Assembly (NCBI RefSeq): GCF_036250675.1
Contig: NZ_CP109592.1
Span: forward strand, 7,874,001-7,938,000
Length of the DNA stretch: 64,000 nt
Direction: 5' to 3'
DNA from: Streptomyces sp. NBC_01689
GTDB lineage: Bacteria > Actinomycetota > Actinomycetes > Streptomycetales > Streptomycetaceae
Shown: piece by piece, positions 10,516 through 21,955 of the stretch
Layout of the letters: each line of letters opens with the position of its first letter
Position numbering within the stretch: the stretch's first letter is position 1
Translations under genes and position numbers: made by a program
Notes under the pieces: model-generated
Seen by the model: the letters and a program-made list of their open reading frames with translations, nothing else
Databases searched by the model: none
What the model was told of the DNA's origin: nothing

Positions 10516-11190
10516 GTGAGAAGCAGCGGCGACGGTACGGCTGGGGGTGCCCCCGGACGTGGTCTGGGGGAGAGCGGCCCGTACCCTCCCCCAAGCTCTC
10601 GGCTCGGCTCGAGCAGGGGGTACCCCCATCACGACAGCGCGGCCGACCGTGTTCCGCAGCGGCCGACAGCGGTGCCGGGCGAGGGCGGGGCGGCGGCCGA
10701 GGAGATCGGCTACCGGGGACCCACGGCGTGTGCCGCCGCGGGCATCACCTACCGGCAGCTTGACTACTGGGCCAGGACGGGCCTGGTGGAGCCGAGCGTG
10801 CGGCCGGCCCATGGGTCGGGGACGCAGCGGTTGTACAGCTTCCGGGACGTCGTCGTCCTGAAGATCGTGAAGCGGTTCCTGGACACGGGAGTGTCGCTGC
10901 AGAACATCCGCACCACCGTTCAGCACCTCAGGGAGCGCGGCTTCCGGGACCTGGAGCGGATGACGCTGATGAGCGACGGCGCGACCGTCTACGAGTGCAC
11001 CTCGCCCGACGAGGTGCACGCCCTGCTCCAGGGCGGCCAGGGCGTCTTCGGGATCGCCGTGGGCGTGGTGTGGCGGGACGTCGAGAACGCCCTCTCACAG
11101 CTGCACGGGGAGCGGGTGGACACGGGGGAGACGCTCATCGGGCACAACCCCGCGGACGAGCTGGCACGGCGGCGCAACCGCGCGGTGTGA
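10516..11190 (+). CDS. MerR-family transcriptional regulator (Rv1830-like)
   Basis: 224 residues. A low-complexity N-terminal tail of about 65 residues precedes the MerR DNA-binding domain (GYRGPTACAAAGITYRQLDY, LVEPSVRPAHGSGTQRLYSF) and a dimerisation region (LKIVKRFLDTGVSLQNIRTT). GTG 10516 is set by GGAGG at 10506-10510 and by the promoter at 10457. The coding sequence for the tail contains two hairpin-forming repeats typical of Streptomyces intergenic DNA (10541-10570 and 10586-10628), so the tail was probably lengthened by their insertion. By synteny it is the counterpart of Rv1830; targets are unknown. Confidence 0.85.
   Translation: MRSSGDGTAGGAPGRGLGESGPYPPPSSRLGSSRGYPHHDSAADRVPQRPTAVPGEGGAAAEEIGYRGPTACAAAGITYRQLDYWARTGLVEPSVRPAHGSGTQRLYSFRDVVVLKIVKRFLDTGVSLQNIRTTVQHLRERGFRDLERMTLMSDGATVYECTSPDEVHALLQGGQGVFGIAVGVVWRDVENALSQLHGERVDTGETLIGHNPADELARRRNRAV
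10541..10628 (+). repeat. Two palindromic Streptomyces-type repeats inside a coding region
   Basis: GGGGGTGCCCCC with a downstream GGGGGAGA (10543-10572) and CTCCCCCAAGCTCTCGGCTC...GAGCAGGGGGTACCCCC (10586-10627). The second matches a dispersed hairpin I remember as common between Streptomyces genes. Here both are read as part of the MerR N-terminus (GGAPGRGLGESGPYPPPSSR). Confidence 0.6.
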
Positions 11191-11205
11191 CGCGGTCCCG
11201 GAGGA

Positions 11206-11228
11206 TTGTCAGTGGCGTAGGGCAGCAT
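11206..11228 (+). promoter_or_regulatory. RecA-NDp/PafBC-type DNA-damage promoter of dinB
   Basis: TTGTCAGTG (11206-11214), 8 bases, then CAGCAT (11223-11228). The known actinobacterial LexA-independent damage promoter is TTGTCRGTG-N8-TANNNT; only the first base of the -10 differs. Seven bases separate the -10 from GTG 11236, so the mRNA is probably leaderless. Confidence 0.7.
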
Positions 11229-11235
11229 CGGGGGT

Positions 11236-12642
11236 GTGAGAAACGCGCCCACGATCCTGCATCTCGACATGGATGCCTTCTTCGCCTCGGCGGAGCAGGC
11301 GTCCAAGCCGAGCCTGCGGGGGAAGGCCGTCGTGGTGGGCGGCCTCGGAATGCGGGGTGTGGTCGCCACCGCCTCGTACGAGGCCCGGGTCTTCGGGGTG
11401 CACTCGGCGATGCCGATGGCGCAGGCGCGCAGGCTCGCGCCGAACGCCGCGTACCTCGTGCCGCGGTTCGGGCTCTACCGGGAGATCAGCGAGCAGGTGA
11501 TGGGGCTGCTGCGGACCCTGTCCCCCCTGGTGGAGCCGCTGAGCCTGGATGAGGCCTTCGTCGACCTGGAGGCCGGGGGAACCGCCTGGGACGAGGCGTC
11601 GGCGCGACTGGCCGGGGGGAAGCTCCGCGCCGACATCAGGGCCGTCACGGGCCTGACGGGCTCGGTGGGACTCGCGGCCTCCAAGATGCTCGCCAAGATC
11701 GCCTCCGAGCAGGCCAAGCCCGACGGCCTGGTCGTGATCGAGCCGGGCACCGAACGCGCGCTGCTCGGCCCGATGCCGGTGCGGACGCTGCCGGGCGTCG
11801 GGCCCGCCACCGGGGACCATCTGCGGCGGGGCGGGATCACCACGGTCGACGAGATCGCCGAGGCGGGCGAGGACGAGCTCGTACGGCTGCTCGGCAAGGC
11901 CCACGGGCACGCGCTGTACGCGATGGCGCTGGCGCGCGACGAGCGGCCCGTGGTGGCCGAGCGGGAGACCAAGTCCGTGTCGGTCGAGGACACCTACGAC
12001 GTGGACATCCATGACCGGGTGCGGGTCGGGCTCGAGGTGCAGCGGCTCGCGGACCGGTGTGTGGAACGGCTGCGCCGGGCGGGGCTCTCCGGGCGGACCA
12101 TCGTGCTGAAGGTGCGCAGGTACGACTTCTCGACGCTGACCCGGTCCGAGACGCTGCGGGGGCCCACGGACGACCCCGCGGTGGTCCGGGAGGCCGCCGG
12201 GCGGCTCCTGGACGCGGTGGACACGACAGGAGGCGTCCGTCTGCTCGGCGTCGGTGTCTCCGGGCTGGCGGACTACACGCAGGAGGACCTCTTCGCGCAG
12301 GCCCAGGCGCAGGCCCGGGAGGCGGTGGAGGAGGCGGCGGCGCTGGAGCACCCCGCGGTGGAGACGGGGGAGGAGCCCGCCGCCGAGCAGGTGACCGCGG
12401 CCGAGCGGCGCTGGCCGGCGGGGCACGACGTGCGCCATGCCGAGTACGGGCACGGGTGGGTGCAGGGCAGCGGGCTGGGACGGGTGACCGTGCGGTTCGA
12501 GACACCCGACTCACCACCGGGGCGGGTGCGGACGTTCCGTACGGACGACGGCGCGTTGGAGCCGGCGGATCCGCTGCCGCTGGTGCCGCGAAGACCCGAG
12601 GAGGCGCCCGGTGTGTCCGCCGGGGCGCCGGGGAGGACGTGA
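11236..12642 (+). CDS. dinB: DNA polymerase IV (Y family), DinB
   Basis: 468-residue translesion polymerase. Catalytic residues are present: D11 in HLDMDAFFASAE and D105-E106 in SLDEAF. Palm/fingers/thumb cover about 1-235 and the little finger about 245-350. Residues about 395-455 form an extra domain (HAEYGHGWVQGSGLGRVTVR) that resembles the Tudor-like C-terminus of UvrD/PcrA helicases, not a usual DinB tail. GTG 11236 has no strong Shine-Dalgarno; the damage-type promoter just upstream suggests a leaderless, DNA-damage-induced message. Confidence 0.93.
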   Translation: MRNAPTILHLDMDAFFASAEQASKPSLRGKAVVVGGLGMRGVVATASYEARVFGVHSAMPMAQARRLAPNAAYLVPRFGLYREISEQVMGLLRTLSPLVEPLSLDEAFVDLEAGGTAWDEASARLAGGKLRADIRAVTGLTGSVGLAASKMLAKIASEQAKPDGLVVIEPGTERALLGPMPVRTLPGVGPATGDHLRRGGITTVDEIAEAGEDELVRLLGKAHGHALYAMALARDERPVVAERETKSVSVEDTYDVDIHDRVRVGLEVQRLADRCVERLRRAGLSGRTIVLKVRRYDFSTLTRSETLRGPTDDPAVVREAAGRLLDAVDTTGGVRLLGVGVSGLADYTQEDLFAQAQAQAREAVEEAAALEHPAVETGEEPAAEQVTAAERRWPAGHDVRHAEYGHGWVQGSGLGRVTVRFETPDSPPGRVRTFRTDDGALEPADPLPLVPRRPEEAPGVSAGAPGRT

Positions 12643-12841
12643 CTCTGTCCGGTGCCGGTTCCTGGGCCGGGCTGGGCCGGGTGGCGGCGTGATGGCTGTC
12701 CCCGGGATGCGGGCGCTGTGGGGCGTACGGGGCACGGGCATGACGGGGTGTCCCGGGGCGCGTGGGTGCCCGTGGTGGGCGGGCCGCCGGGCGCCCGGGG
12801 TGGCGTACCGGCGCCGTCTCCCGTTCCCCCGGGCGGGTGTC

Positions 12842-13213
12842 TCAGGTCTCGTCGGTTCCCGCCAGGCGGCCGAAGTCGTGGTCCGGAGGGACGGCCGGGG
12901 GCGTCACGTCGAGGCCGTAGTGGTGGTAGAGCTGGAGCTCCTGCTCCGGAGAGAGGTGACGGCCCACGCCGAAGTCGGGGGCGTCCTTGATCAGGGCCCG
13001 TTCGAAGGGGACGCGCAGACTGCCCTCGACGAGCTCACTGGGCTCCAGGGGTACGAAGGCGTCCCTGCTGAACAGGCCCGTTCGTATGGCGGCCCACTCC
13101 GGTATGCCGGTCGCGTCGTCCAGATAGACCTCGTCGACCGTGCCGATCTTGGCGCCGTTGCGGTCGAGCGCCTTGCGGCCGATCAGGTTGCGCGGATCGA
13201 TGTCGGTCTGCAC
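12842..13213 (-). CDS. PRC-barrel domain protein
   Basis: 123 residues with one PRC-barrel (NLIGRKALDRNGAKIGTVDE, YLDDATGIPEWAAIRTGLF), a fold found in RNA-processing and photosynthetic proteins that usually binds partners. The C-terminal part (LSPEQELQLYHHYGLD) is common in Streptomyces members. GTG 13213 is chosen for the GGAGGG just upstream; the frame continues far beyond this as a long antisense frame over gcvP that is not coding. It is divergent from the gcvP leader and convergent with dinB. Function unknown. Confidence 0.85.
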   Translation of the reverse strand: MQTDIDPRNLIGRKALDRNGAKIGTVDEVYLDDATGIPEWAAIRTGLFSRDAFVPLEPSELVEGSLRVPFERALIKDAPDFGVGRHLSPEQELQLYHHYGLDVTPPAVPPDHDFGRLAGTDET

Positions 13214-13336
13214 GTGCCCTCCAGTCGATTGCAACTCATCCGTAGGCACTACGAAAGAGCACATTCGTGACGGTGGCCACTCGAAAGCCCGTGCGTTCTT
13301 CTCGCTGGTACCCTGGCAAACGGCTGCTGACCCCGT

Positions 13337-13541
13337 GCGGGAGAGTCCTCCAGACACCATCGGAGGCGCCGAAGGAGCAAATCCTCCCCGGAATCTCTCA
13401 GGCCCACGTACCGCACGGACGAGGTCACTCTGGAAAGCAGGGCGGGGGCCGAAGGCTTCCGCTCTCACCGACGGTGAAAGCCGGGTCGCAGCGAGCGTGC
13501 GGGCCGGTGAAGCTCTCAGGTCGAGATGACAGAGGGGGAGG
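13337..13541 (+). ncRNA. Tandem glycine riboswitch
   Basis: Two consecutive glycine aptamers in the gcvP leader. Aptamer 1 (about 13337-13440) holds GGGAGAGTCCTCC, GCCGAAGGAGCAA, TCTCTCAGGC and GGACGAGGTCACTCTGGAAA. Aptamer 2 (about 13441-13541) holds GGGCCGAAGG, TCTCACCGACGGTGAAA, AGCTCTCAGG and GATGACAGAGGGGGAG. These blocks are diagnostic. In this class glycine turns on glycine-cleavage genes. A possible -10 box TACCCT lies at 13309-13314. The following hairpin at 13547-13570 may be part of the switch. Confidence 0.95.
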
Positions 13542-13546
13542 CCGTC

Positions 13547-13570
13547 GGGGCACCCACGCCGTGGTGCCCC
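13547..13570 (+). promoter_or_regulatory. Hairpin after the riboswitch, candidate expression platform
   Basis: GGGGCACC (13547-13554) pairs with GGTGCCCC (13563-13570). It lies between aptamer 2 and the gcvP Shine-Dalgarno CCAGGAGG (13588-13595) and could sequester or expose it. Confidence 0.4.
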
Positions 13571-13603
13571 TCGAAGGTCGTGTGTGACCAGGAGGCCTCC
13601 GCA

Positions 13604-16489
<2,886 letters not shown>

Positions 16490-16588
16490 TAGGTCCTTTC
16501 TTCCGGAACGGGCCGGCTCGGGTCGACGGCGCCTTTGCGGCCGGCCCGGGCGGGCTCGGTGTGCGGCCGCGGTACGTGCGGGACCGGC

Positions 16589-16626
16589 GGGGGCCCGCCC
16601 CGGCGAACGAGCCGGGGCGGGCCCCC
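16589..16626. terminator. Bidirectional hairpin between gcvP and the peptidase gene
   Basis: A perfect 16-bp GC stem: GGGGGCCCGCCCCGGC (16589-16604) with its complement (16611-16626), loop GAACGA. It lies between two convergent genes. Confidence 0.75.
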
Positions 16627-16661
16627 GCGTGGTACACGGCCGGCGGGCTTCGCGGACACCG

Positions 16662-17945
16662 TCAGTGGGCGGCCAGCCAGGGCATCGGGTCCGTGTACGT
16701 GCCGTCGACGAGCACCTCGAAGTGCAGGTGGGGGCCGGTCGACAGGCCCGTCGAGCCGACGAACCCGACCGCGGCCCCGGTCTGCACGCTCTGGCCCGCC
16801 GTGACCAGCAGGGACGACATGTGGCTGTAGGTGGTCTCCAGCCGTCTCCCGCCGAGCGTGCCGTGATCGATCACGACGCGGTTCCCGTACGCCTTGGTCA
16901 TGCCGGCGAACACCACCCGCCCCTGGCGAGCGGCGGACACCGGAGCCGCGCGCGAGGCGGCGAAGTCCACGCCGGTGTGCAGCTTGGTGACGCCCGTGAG
17001 GGGGTGTTCGCGGGTCCCGAAGGGGGAGCTGACCACCAGGGTGGTCACCGGTGGGGCCAGGATCCCGCTCGCTCCGCCGCCGGGGTCCGCCTTCTTCTCG
17101 CGGTCGAAGGCCCGGTATCGCGCGGACAGTTTCCCGACCTCCGCGAGATACGTCCGTGCCGCGGCCGGCACGCGGCCCGCACGCGTCACGGAGTCCGCAC
17201 CGACCGTGTACGCGGCCAGGGTGAGGTCGAGAAGCTCCCCCGACACGGTTCCCCTGGTTCTGAGCCGGGTGACGTCCTCGGCGAGGGCGCAGTCCTGCCG
17301 GGCGAGCGCCATGATGGCGTCCACCGGGTCGCGGGGTGACGACCTCCCGTTGCCGTCGGCGTCCTTGCCCCAGGTCCGCCACTGGCTCTCGGTGAATCCG
17401 GCGATCCCCACGGAGCCGGAGAGCGTGGCGGGGTCGGTGTTCCAGCCGGACGTCCGGTCGATCTGGGCGGCGAGGACGGACGGTTTCAGGAGGGTGCAGG
17501 TCCTGGCCGCCTCCCGTAGCCACGGGACGTAGGACGCGTCGACCCGGTCCGTCGAGGGGGCGCCCGCGGCCGTCGTGTGCGGGTCCGACTCCTCCGGCCA
17601 GGCCGAGGAGAGGCGGCCCGTCGCTGCCATGAACCCCGCGAAACCCAGGACGACGGTCAGCCCGGGCAGCGCCAGCAGGGTGAACGGACCGGGGCGGCGA
17701 CGGCGGCGGGTGGGCTCGGGCCGGTCGTCCGACGGCGCACTGTCCGTCGGCGCTCTGTTCGTCGGCGTTCCGTCCGACGGTGCTCTGTCCGTCGGCTCGG
17801 CGTCGGCGGGCGGTCCGGGCTTCCGTGTCCCGTCCGGTGGCGGGTCGTTCGCCGGTCCCTCGTGACTCCCCGGTGCCTTTGGGGGCTCGCGGTCATCGGG
17901 CGCCGGGCGGTGCTGCCCGCGATCGGGGGAGTGCAGGAGTCCCAT
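16662..17945 (-). CDS. Membrane-anchored M23 peptidase with degenerate lytic-transglycosylase domain
   Basis: 427 residues. A Pro-rich cytoplasmic tail (1-95) is followed by a membrane helix (FTLLALPGLTVVLGFAGFMA, about 100-122), an SLT-like domain (about 140-280) and a C-terminal LytM/M23 domain. M23 metal ligands are intact: LHTGVD and GPHLHFEV. In the SLT domain the catalytic Glu of the usual ESG motif is Thr (QIDRTSGWN), so it may only bind peptidoglycan. The enzyme would cut peptide cross-bridges outside the membrane. ATG 17945 has AAGG upstream; a promoter at 18051-18079 also allows a leaderless GTG start at 18044, adding 33 residues. Confidence 0.88.
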   Translation of the reverse strand: MGLLHSPDRGQHRPAPDDREPPKAPGSHEGPANDPPPDGTRKPGPPADAEPTDRAPSDGTPTNRAPTDSAPSDDRPEPTRRRRRPGPFTLLALPGLTVVLGFAGFMAATGRLSSAWPEESDPHTTAAGAPSTDRVDASYVPWLREAARTCTLLKPSVLAAQIDRTSGWNTDPATLSGSVGIAGFTESQWRTWGKDADGNGRSSPRDPVDAIMALARQDCALAEDVTRLRTRGTVSGELLDLTLAAYTVGADSVTRAGRVPAAARTYLAEVGKLSARYRAFDREKKADPGGGASGILAPPVTTLVVSSPFGTREHPLTGVTKLHTGVDFAASRAAPVSAARQGRVVFAGMTKAYGNRVVIDHGTLGGRRLETTYSHMSSLLVTAGQSVQTGAAVGFVGSTGLSTGPHLHFEVLVDGTYTDPMPWLAAH

Positions 17946-18359
17946 GACTGCCTTGCTCGCTTCGGGGGAGGTCCGTAGACGTGAACCGGAAGTCCGCGCG
18001 GCGGCCGGGTTCGGCGACGGATTCCCGGACGCCCGGAGGCTCACGAAGGGACGCTAGCGCTTCGGCCCCGGGACTTCAGGAGGTGGAGGGGCAGACGGGA
18101 ATGTCCGATCGGGCAGACCCTGGGAGGCAGGAAGGCAGGCTGTGTCGCCGCTCGGTGCGTGGGGTCGGGGGTGCCGGAGCCGGAGCCGGAGCGGAGTGCT
18201 GGGCGGGGGCGGGGGAGTGAACGGGGTCGGCGGGGGCGGACGGTCCTCGTCGGGTCACCCGGAGTGATCACGTCCGGACATGCGTCGGGGCCGGTGCGGA
18301 GAGTGCGTCTCCGGCCGGCCCCTCGTTCTGTCCGGGCTGTCGCCCGTCGTGTGTGCGGC
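17946..18359. other. Intergenic region upstream of the M23 gene
   Basis: 414 bases without a convincing gene. It contains the minus-strand promoter at 18051-18079 and G-rich runs near 18200-18240. I looked for a c-di-AMP riboswitch, common before cell-wall hydrolases, and did not find its conserved core. Confidence 0.5.
18051..18079 (-). promoter_or_regulatory. Promoter of the M23 peptidase gene
   Basis: On the minus strand CTGAAG (18079-18074), a 17-base spacer and TAGCGT (18056-18051). Transcription would start near 18044, which is also a GTG in frame with the peptidase. Confidence 0.55.
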
Positions 18360-18566
18360 TCAGGCCGCCGTCATCACGTGCTCGCTGCCCAGGGGGCGGT
18401 GCGGCGCGATGATCTGGCCGTCAGGCAGGAGCTCACCGGTGTCCTCGAAGAGCAGAACGCCGTTGCACAGCAGGCTCCATCCCTGCTCCGGGTGGTGCGC
18501 CACGAGACGCGCGGACTCCCGGTCGGCTGATTCGGCTGACGGACAGGGTGGCTGGTGCTGGCACAT
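18360..18566 (-). CDS. DUF5999 family small protein
   Basis: 68 residues, matching a small family frequent in Streptomyces. It starts MCQHQPPCPSAESADRESAR; two early Cys and several His residues (C2, H4, C8, HH near 24) could bind metal. The rest (GWSLLCNGVLLFEDTGELLP) is acidic and the end is PLGSEHVMTAA. ATG 18566 fits the family N-terminus; no strong Shine-Dalgarno is seen. It stands alone, reading away from the repeat-rich gap upstream. Function unknown. Confidence 0.8.
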   Translation of the reverse strand: MCQHQPPCPSAESADRESARLVAHHPEQGWSLLCNGVLLFEDTGELLPDGQIIAPHRPLGSEHVMTAA

Positions 18567-19078
18567 GGATGGGATCTTTCGCTGGGATGAGAGGTGTGTG
18601 CTGGTCGTCGTGTCTGTTGCGCGGCTCGAACTGCTCATGGCCGCCCCCCGTGGTGTGTGTTTGGAACCCAGTGTTGCCCTACGGGCGTCAATCCGCAGGG
18701 ATTTGGCAGCAGCGCTCCTCACAGGTTGGAGACGCGTCACTCGCGCGGACGGTTCATCGCGACCGCACGGTCCCTTCGGGGGGTTCGCGGTGGTCGGATG
18801 GGGCTAGTCCGGCACGGTCAGAGCGGTGTTCTGCCTCGTACGAGCGGGAAGGGGCCCGAACGAGCGGGCCGGTTCGGAGCCGGTCGGGAGGCGGCGGTCG
18901 GGAGTCGGTCGGGAGTCGGCCGGGGGTCGGTCGGGAGTCGGCCGGGGGTCGGTCCGGAACCGTGCGGAGGCCGGTCCCGGGTCGGTTCGGGAGTGTCCCG
19001 GCGGCCTCGCCGCGGGGCGCGAGGACGTGCCCCGCGGCCGGCGGAACGGCGGCGGGGCACGTGGACGGACCCGGGTGG
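18567..19078. other. Non-coding gap with short tandem repeats
   Basis: 512 bases between two minus-strand genes. It has GTCGG-rich tandem repeats (18889-18957). Possible open frames here are repeat-derived and do not look like proteins. Confidence 0.5.
18889..18957. repeat. 22-bp tandem repeat
   Basis: TCGGGAGTCGGCCGGGGGTCGG occurs twice head to tail (18909-18930 and 18931-18952; unit given as positions, key core GGGAGTCGGCCGGGG), flanked by partial copies. Confidence 0.8.
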
Positions 19079-19663
19079 CTACGCGGGGGAACTCAGCAGT
19101 GGCGCGGCGGTCAGGCGATGGGTGAGGAGCGGCAGGAACTCGGCGACGCGGTGTGGCCGGTGGGAGGCGATGCCGGGCGGCGCGGGCGCCAGGGGCACCA
19201 GGAGGTCGGACGGGGCCGGATGGCCGGTGGCGCCGTCGGCCGCGCAGTCTCCGTGCAGCCACAGGGTGAGCATGTACAGCTCCGGCACGGAGAGGAGACG
19301 TGCCTGGAACGACTGCTTCATGTTCTCGGCCTGCCGCAGGGCGCGCTCGGTGGCGGTGATGTAGGGGCCTTCGAAGAAGTGTGAGAAGGCCCAGCCGTCC
19401 GGGGTGAGCATGGTGTCGGCGGCGGCCACCGACCGCTCGCCGCTGCGGATCAGGAAGCGCCAGGCGACGAGTCGCGTGGCGGACGCGCCCGCCGGATCGC
19501 TCCGGTCCAGGACGTGTACGGGCAGGGGGAGCTCCGGGGTGACCGGTCCCTCGGCCATCCGCAGGGACGGGGTGCGTGCCTCGCGGACCGCGGTGGGGGA
19601 ACCGAGTGCCGTGAGAACGGTGCGCAGGGCCGGCGGGGGAGCCGGTGGTACGTGCAGCGGCAT
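19079..19663 (-). CDS. Conserved hypothetical protein
   Basis: 194 residues, not assigned to a known family. It starts MPLHVPPAPPPALRTVLTAL and has a compact mixed region (VAWRFLIRSGERSVAAADTM, GWAFSHFFEGPYITATERAL). No signal peptide, membrane helix or metal motif stands out. ATG 19663 follows AGAGG at a somewhat long distance; the frame extends upstream but that part is low complexity. Third-codon GC bias supports coding. It is monocistronic, with a 539-base gap upstream. Confidence 0.7.
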   Translation of the reverse strand: MPLHVPPAPPPALRTVLTALGSPTAVREARTPSLRMAEGPVTPELPLPVHVLDRSDPAGASATRLVAWRFLIRSGERSVAAADTMLTPDGWAFSHFFEGPYITATERALRQAENMKQSFQARLLSVPELYMLTLWLHGDCAADGATGHPAPSDLLVPLAPAPPGIASHRPHRVAEFLPLLTHRLTAAPLLSSPA

Positions 19664-20202
19664 GGTGGGTCGCCTCTCATTCGACAGGCACAGTGGCGCG
19701 AGGGGGCGGGGGCGGACGGCGCTGTCAGCTCTCGGGGTCGGAGGGGCGAGGGTCTGGATCTGCCGACGGGGGTGTCGCCTGCCGCGTGTCACCTCGACGG
19801 CAGGACCTGGGACCGCGAGCGCCGACTCTCTGCCTCGTTTGCGGAGTTTATACGACGGGTGTTCAGACGGTGTTTCGTCTAGTCGCTCCGAATATGAAGG
19901 GCAAGGCGGTATTCGGTCGGCGAAAGGGGAGGTTCATCCCGGTTCTGCGGCGGTGTGCGACGATGACCTCGGAATACTTCGCGTGAGCGGTCGGCCGATT
20001 CTCGTCGGCGTTTTTCACGAGATCGTGTCAGGCTGAAAAGAGGCAGTGGTCCATGCCTGGTGAATGTGCCGCTGGACAGCTGCTGACAGCGTAGCGGCCG
20101 ACGGCGCCCCCCGAGGGCGTTATCGATCGGCTCGCCTGGGCATCATCCACCGGGACGGCGGGGGCCCGAGGATCGGCCCGCCCTTCGAGGAGGGACACTC
20201 CG
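19664..20202. other. Long divergent intergenic region
   Basis: 539 bases between the hypothetical gene (minus) and the GCS2-family gene (plus). The stretch 19835-20045 is less GC-rich than its surroundings (GGAGTTTATACGACGG, GAATATGAAGGGC) and probably holds the promoters. No specific operator or RNA family was recognised. Confidence 0.45.
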
Positions 20203-21720
20203 ATGGGAGAGAAGGTCGTGGCAGGGTCGTTCGACCTGTCCGATCGCCAGCGCTACCGCGGCAAGCTCCGGGAGTGTCTGGCGGGGCTGGCGCGACTGCT
20301 GGAGGAGAAGCGGTTCGATCGCCCGAAGAATCTCATGGGACTGGAGATCGAGCTGAATCTCGCCGGACCCGACGGCATGCCCAGAATGATGAATGCGCAA
20401 GTACTCGAAAGGATTGCGAGTCACGACTTCCAAACGGAACTTGCCATGTTCAACCTGGAAGTCAACATAGCTCCACACCGGTTGGGCGGCCGGGTATTCG
20501 ACCAACTCGCCGAGGAGCTGGGCACTTCACTGGCATATGCGCACCGAAAGGCCGCCGAGGTCGATGCCGGAATCGTGATGATCGGGATTCTGCCGACGAT
20601 CGACCGGGACGACCTGGTCTCGTCGAACCTGTCGGACGGTGACCGCTACACCCTGCTCAACGACCAGATCGTGGCCGCCCGCGGTGAGGACTTCGCGCTC
20701 GACATCGAGGGCGTGGAGCACCTGGTGTGCACGTCGAGGTCCATCGCGCCGGAAGCCGCCTGCACATCGGTGCAGTTGCACCTCCAGGTCACCCCGGCGC
20801 GCTTCGCGGACGTGTGGAACGCCGCGCAGGCGGTGGCCGCCGCGCAGGTCGTGGTCGGTGCCAACTCGCCCTTCCTGTTCGGACGTGAGCTGTGGCGCGA
20901 GTCGAGGCCGCCGCTGTTCCAGCAGTCCACCGACACCCGTCCGCCCGAACTGCAGGCCCAGGGGGTGCGGCCGCGCACGTGGTTCGGCGAGCGGTGGATC
21001 TCCTCGGCCTACGACCTCTTCGAGGAGAACCTGCGCTTCTTCCCGCCTCTGCTGCCGATCTGCGACGAGGAGGACCCGCTTGAGGTCCTCGACGCGGGAG
21101 GCGTTCCCAAGCTCGCCGAACTCGTCCTGCACAACGGCACGGTGTACCGGTGGAACCGGCCCGTGTACGGCATCGCCGACGGCGTCCCGCATCTGCGTGT
21201 CGAGAACCGTGTGCTGCCCGCGGGCCCGAGCGTCACCGATGTCGTCGCCAACGCCGCCTTCTACTACGGTCTCGTCCGCGCCCTCGCGGAGGAGGCGCGG
21301 CCGGTGTGGACGAGGCTGCCGTTCGCGTCCGCCGCCGCGAACTTCGACGCCGCGTGCCGGCACGGCATCGACGCGCGGCTGGAGTGGCCGCGGCGTGGCC
21401 GGTACGGCGGCACCGCGGAGGTCGACGCGGTCGGCCTGATCCGCGACGAGTTGCTGCCGCTCGCCGCGGTGGGCCTGGACGCGTGGGGGGTGGAGCCCGT
21501 CGACCGCGACTTCTACCTCGGGGTGATCGAGGACCGGTGCCGGCTGCGCGTCAACGGGGCGACCTGGCAGGCGGCGACCTTCCACCAGGCGCTGGAGAAG
21601 GGCATGACCCGGGACGCGGCGCTGGCCGCGACCACCCGGCGCTACGGCGAGTTGATGCATCTCGGGGAGCCGGTGCACACCTGGCCGGTGGGGCTGCCGG
21701 AGCCGGTGCGCCTCGGGTGA
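20203..21720 (+). CDS. Glutamate-cysteine ligase family protein (GCS2)
   Basis: 505 residues of the GCS2/YbdK carboxylate-amine ligase superfamily, which joins an amino acid to the gamma-carboxyl of glutamate or a similar acid using ATP. Family features are LMGLEIELNLAG (about 47-58) with the metal/ATP glutamates, MFNLEVNIAP, and a long C-terminal half with LRVENRVLPAGPSVTDVVAN. It is longer than EgtA or YbdK. ATG 20203 is well placed after GAGGAGGG (20187-20194). It stands alone, without thiol- or ergothioneine-pathway genes beside it, so the substrate cannot be named. Confidence 0.8.
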   Translation: MGEKVVAGSFDLSDRQRYRGKLRECLAGLARLLEEKRFDRPKNLMGLEIELNLAGPDGMPRMMNAQVLERIASHDFQTELAMFNLEVNIAPHRLGGRVFDQLAEELGTSLAYAHRKAAEVDAGIVMIGILPTIDRDDLVSSNLSDGDRYTLLNDQIVAARGEDFALDIEGVEHLVCTSRSIAPEAACTSVQLHLQVTPARFADVWNAAQAVAAAQVVVGANSPFLFGRELWRESRPPLFQQSTDTRPPELQAQGVRPRTWFGERWISSAYDLFEENLRFFPPLLPICDEEDPLEVLDAGGVPKLAELVLHNGTVYRWNRPVYGIADGVPHLRVENRVLPAGPSVTDVVANAAFYYGLVRALAEEARPVWTRLPFASAAANFDAACRHGIDARLEWPRRGRYGGTAEVDAVGLIRDELLPLAAVGLDAWGVEPVDRDFYLGVIEDRCRLRVNGATWQAATFHQALEKGMTRDAALAATTRRYGELMHLGEPVHTWPVGLPEPVRLG

Positions 21721-21955
21721 GCCACACGGTCCGGGCCGGGGCGAGGACGCCGCCGGGCCGGGCCGAGGGGCCTCCCGGCCGTGGTGAGGACGCCTCGGCC
21801 CCGGTGGCGCGGGCAGATGCCGCCGGGGCCGGTCCGGGGCGGAGGCCGCCCGATTCCGGTGCGGGGACGAACGCGCGCGGCGCGCCGGGAGTGGCGGGGG
21901 TCAGGAGGGCGTGGGACCCGCACTGAGCGGGCCGTGACACCTGTGCGGGTACCGA

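Noticed and set aside
17946..18060. Possible c-di-AMP (ydaO) riboswitch before the M23 gene
   Set aside because: CGCCGAACCCGGCCG recalls part of the motif, but the conserved GCTAACC core and pairing arms are missing.
19664..20202. Short plus-strand frames in the long divergent gap
   Set aside because: No ribosome-binding sites, atypical codon positions and less GC-rich composition.
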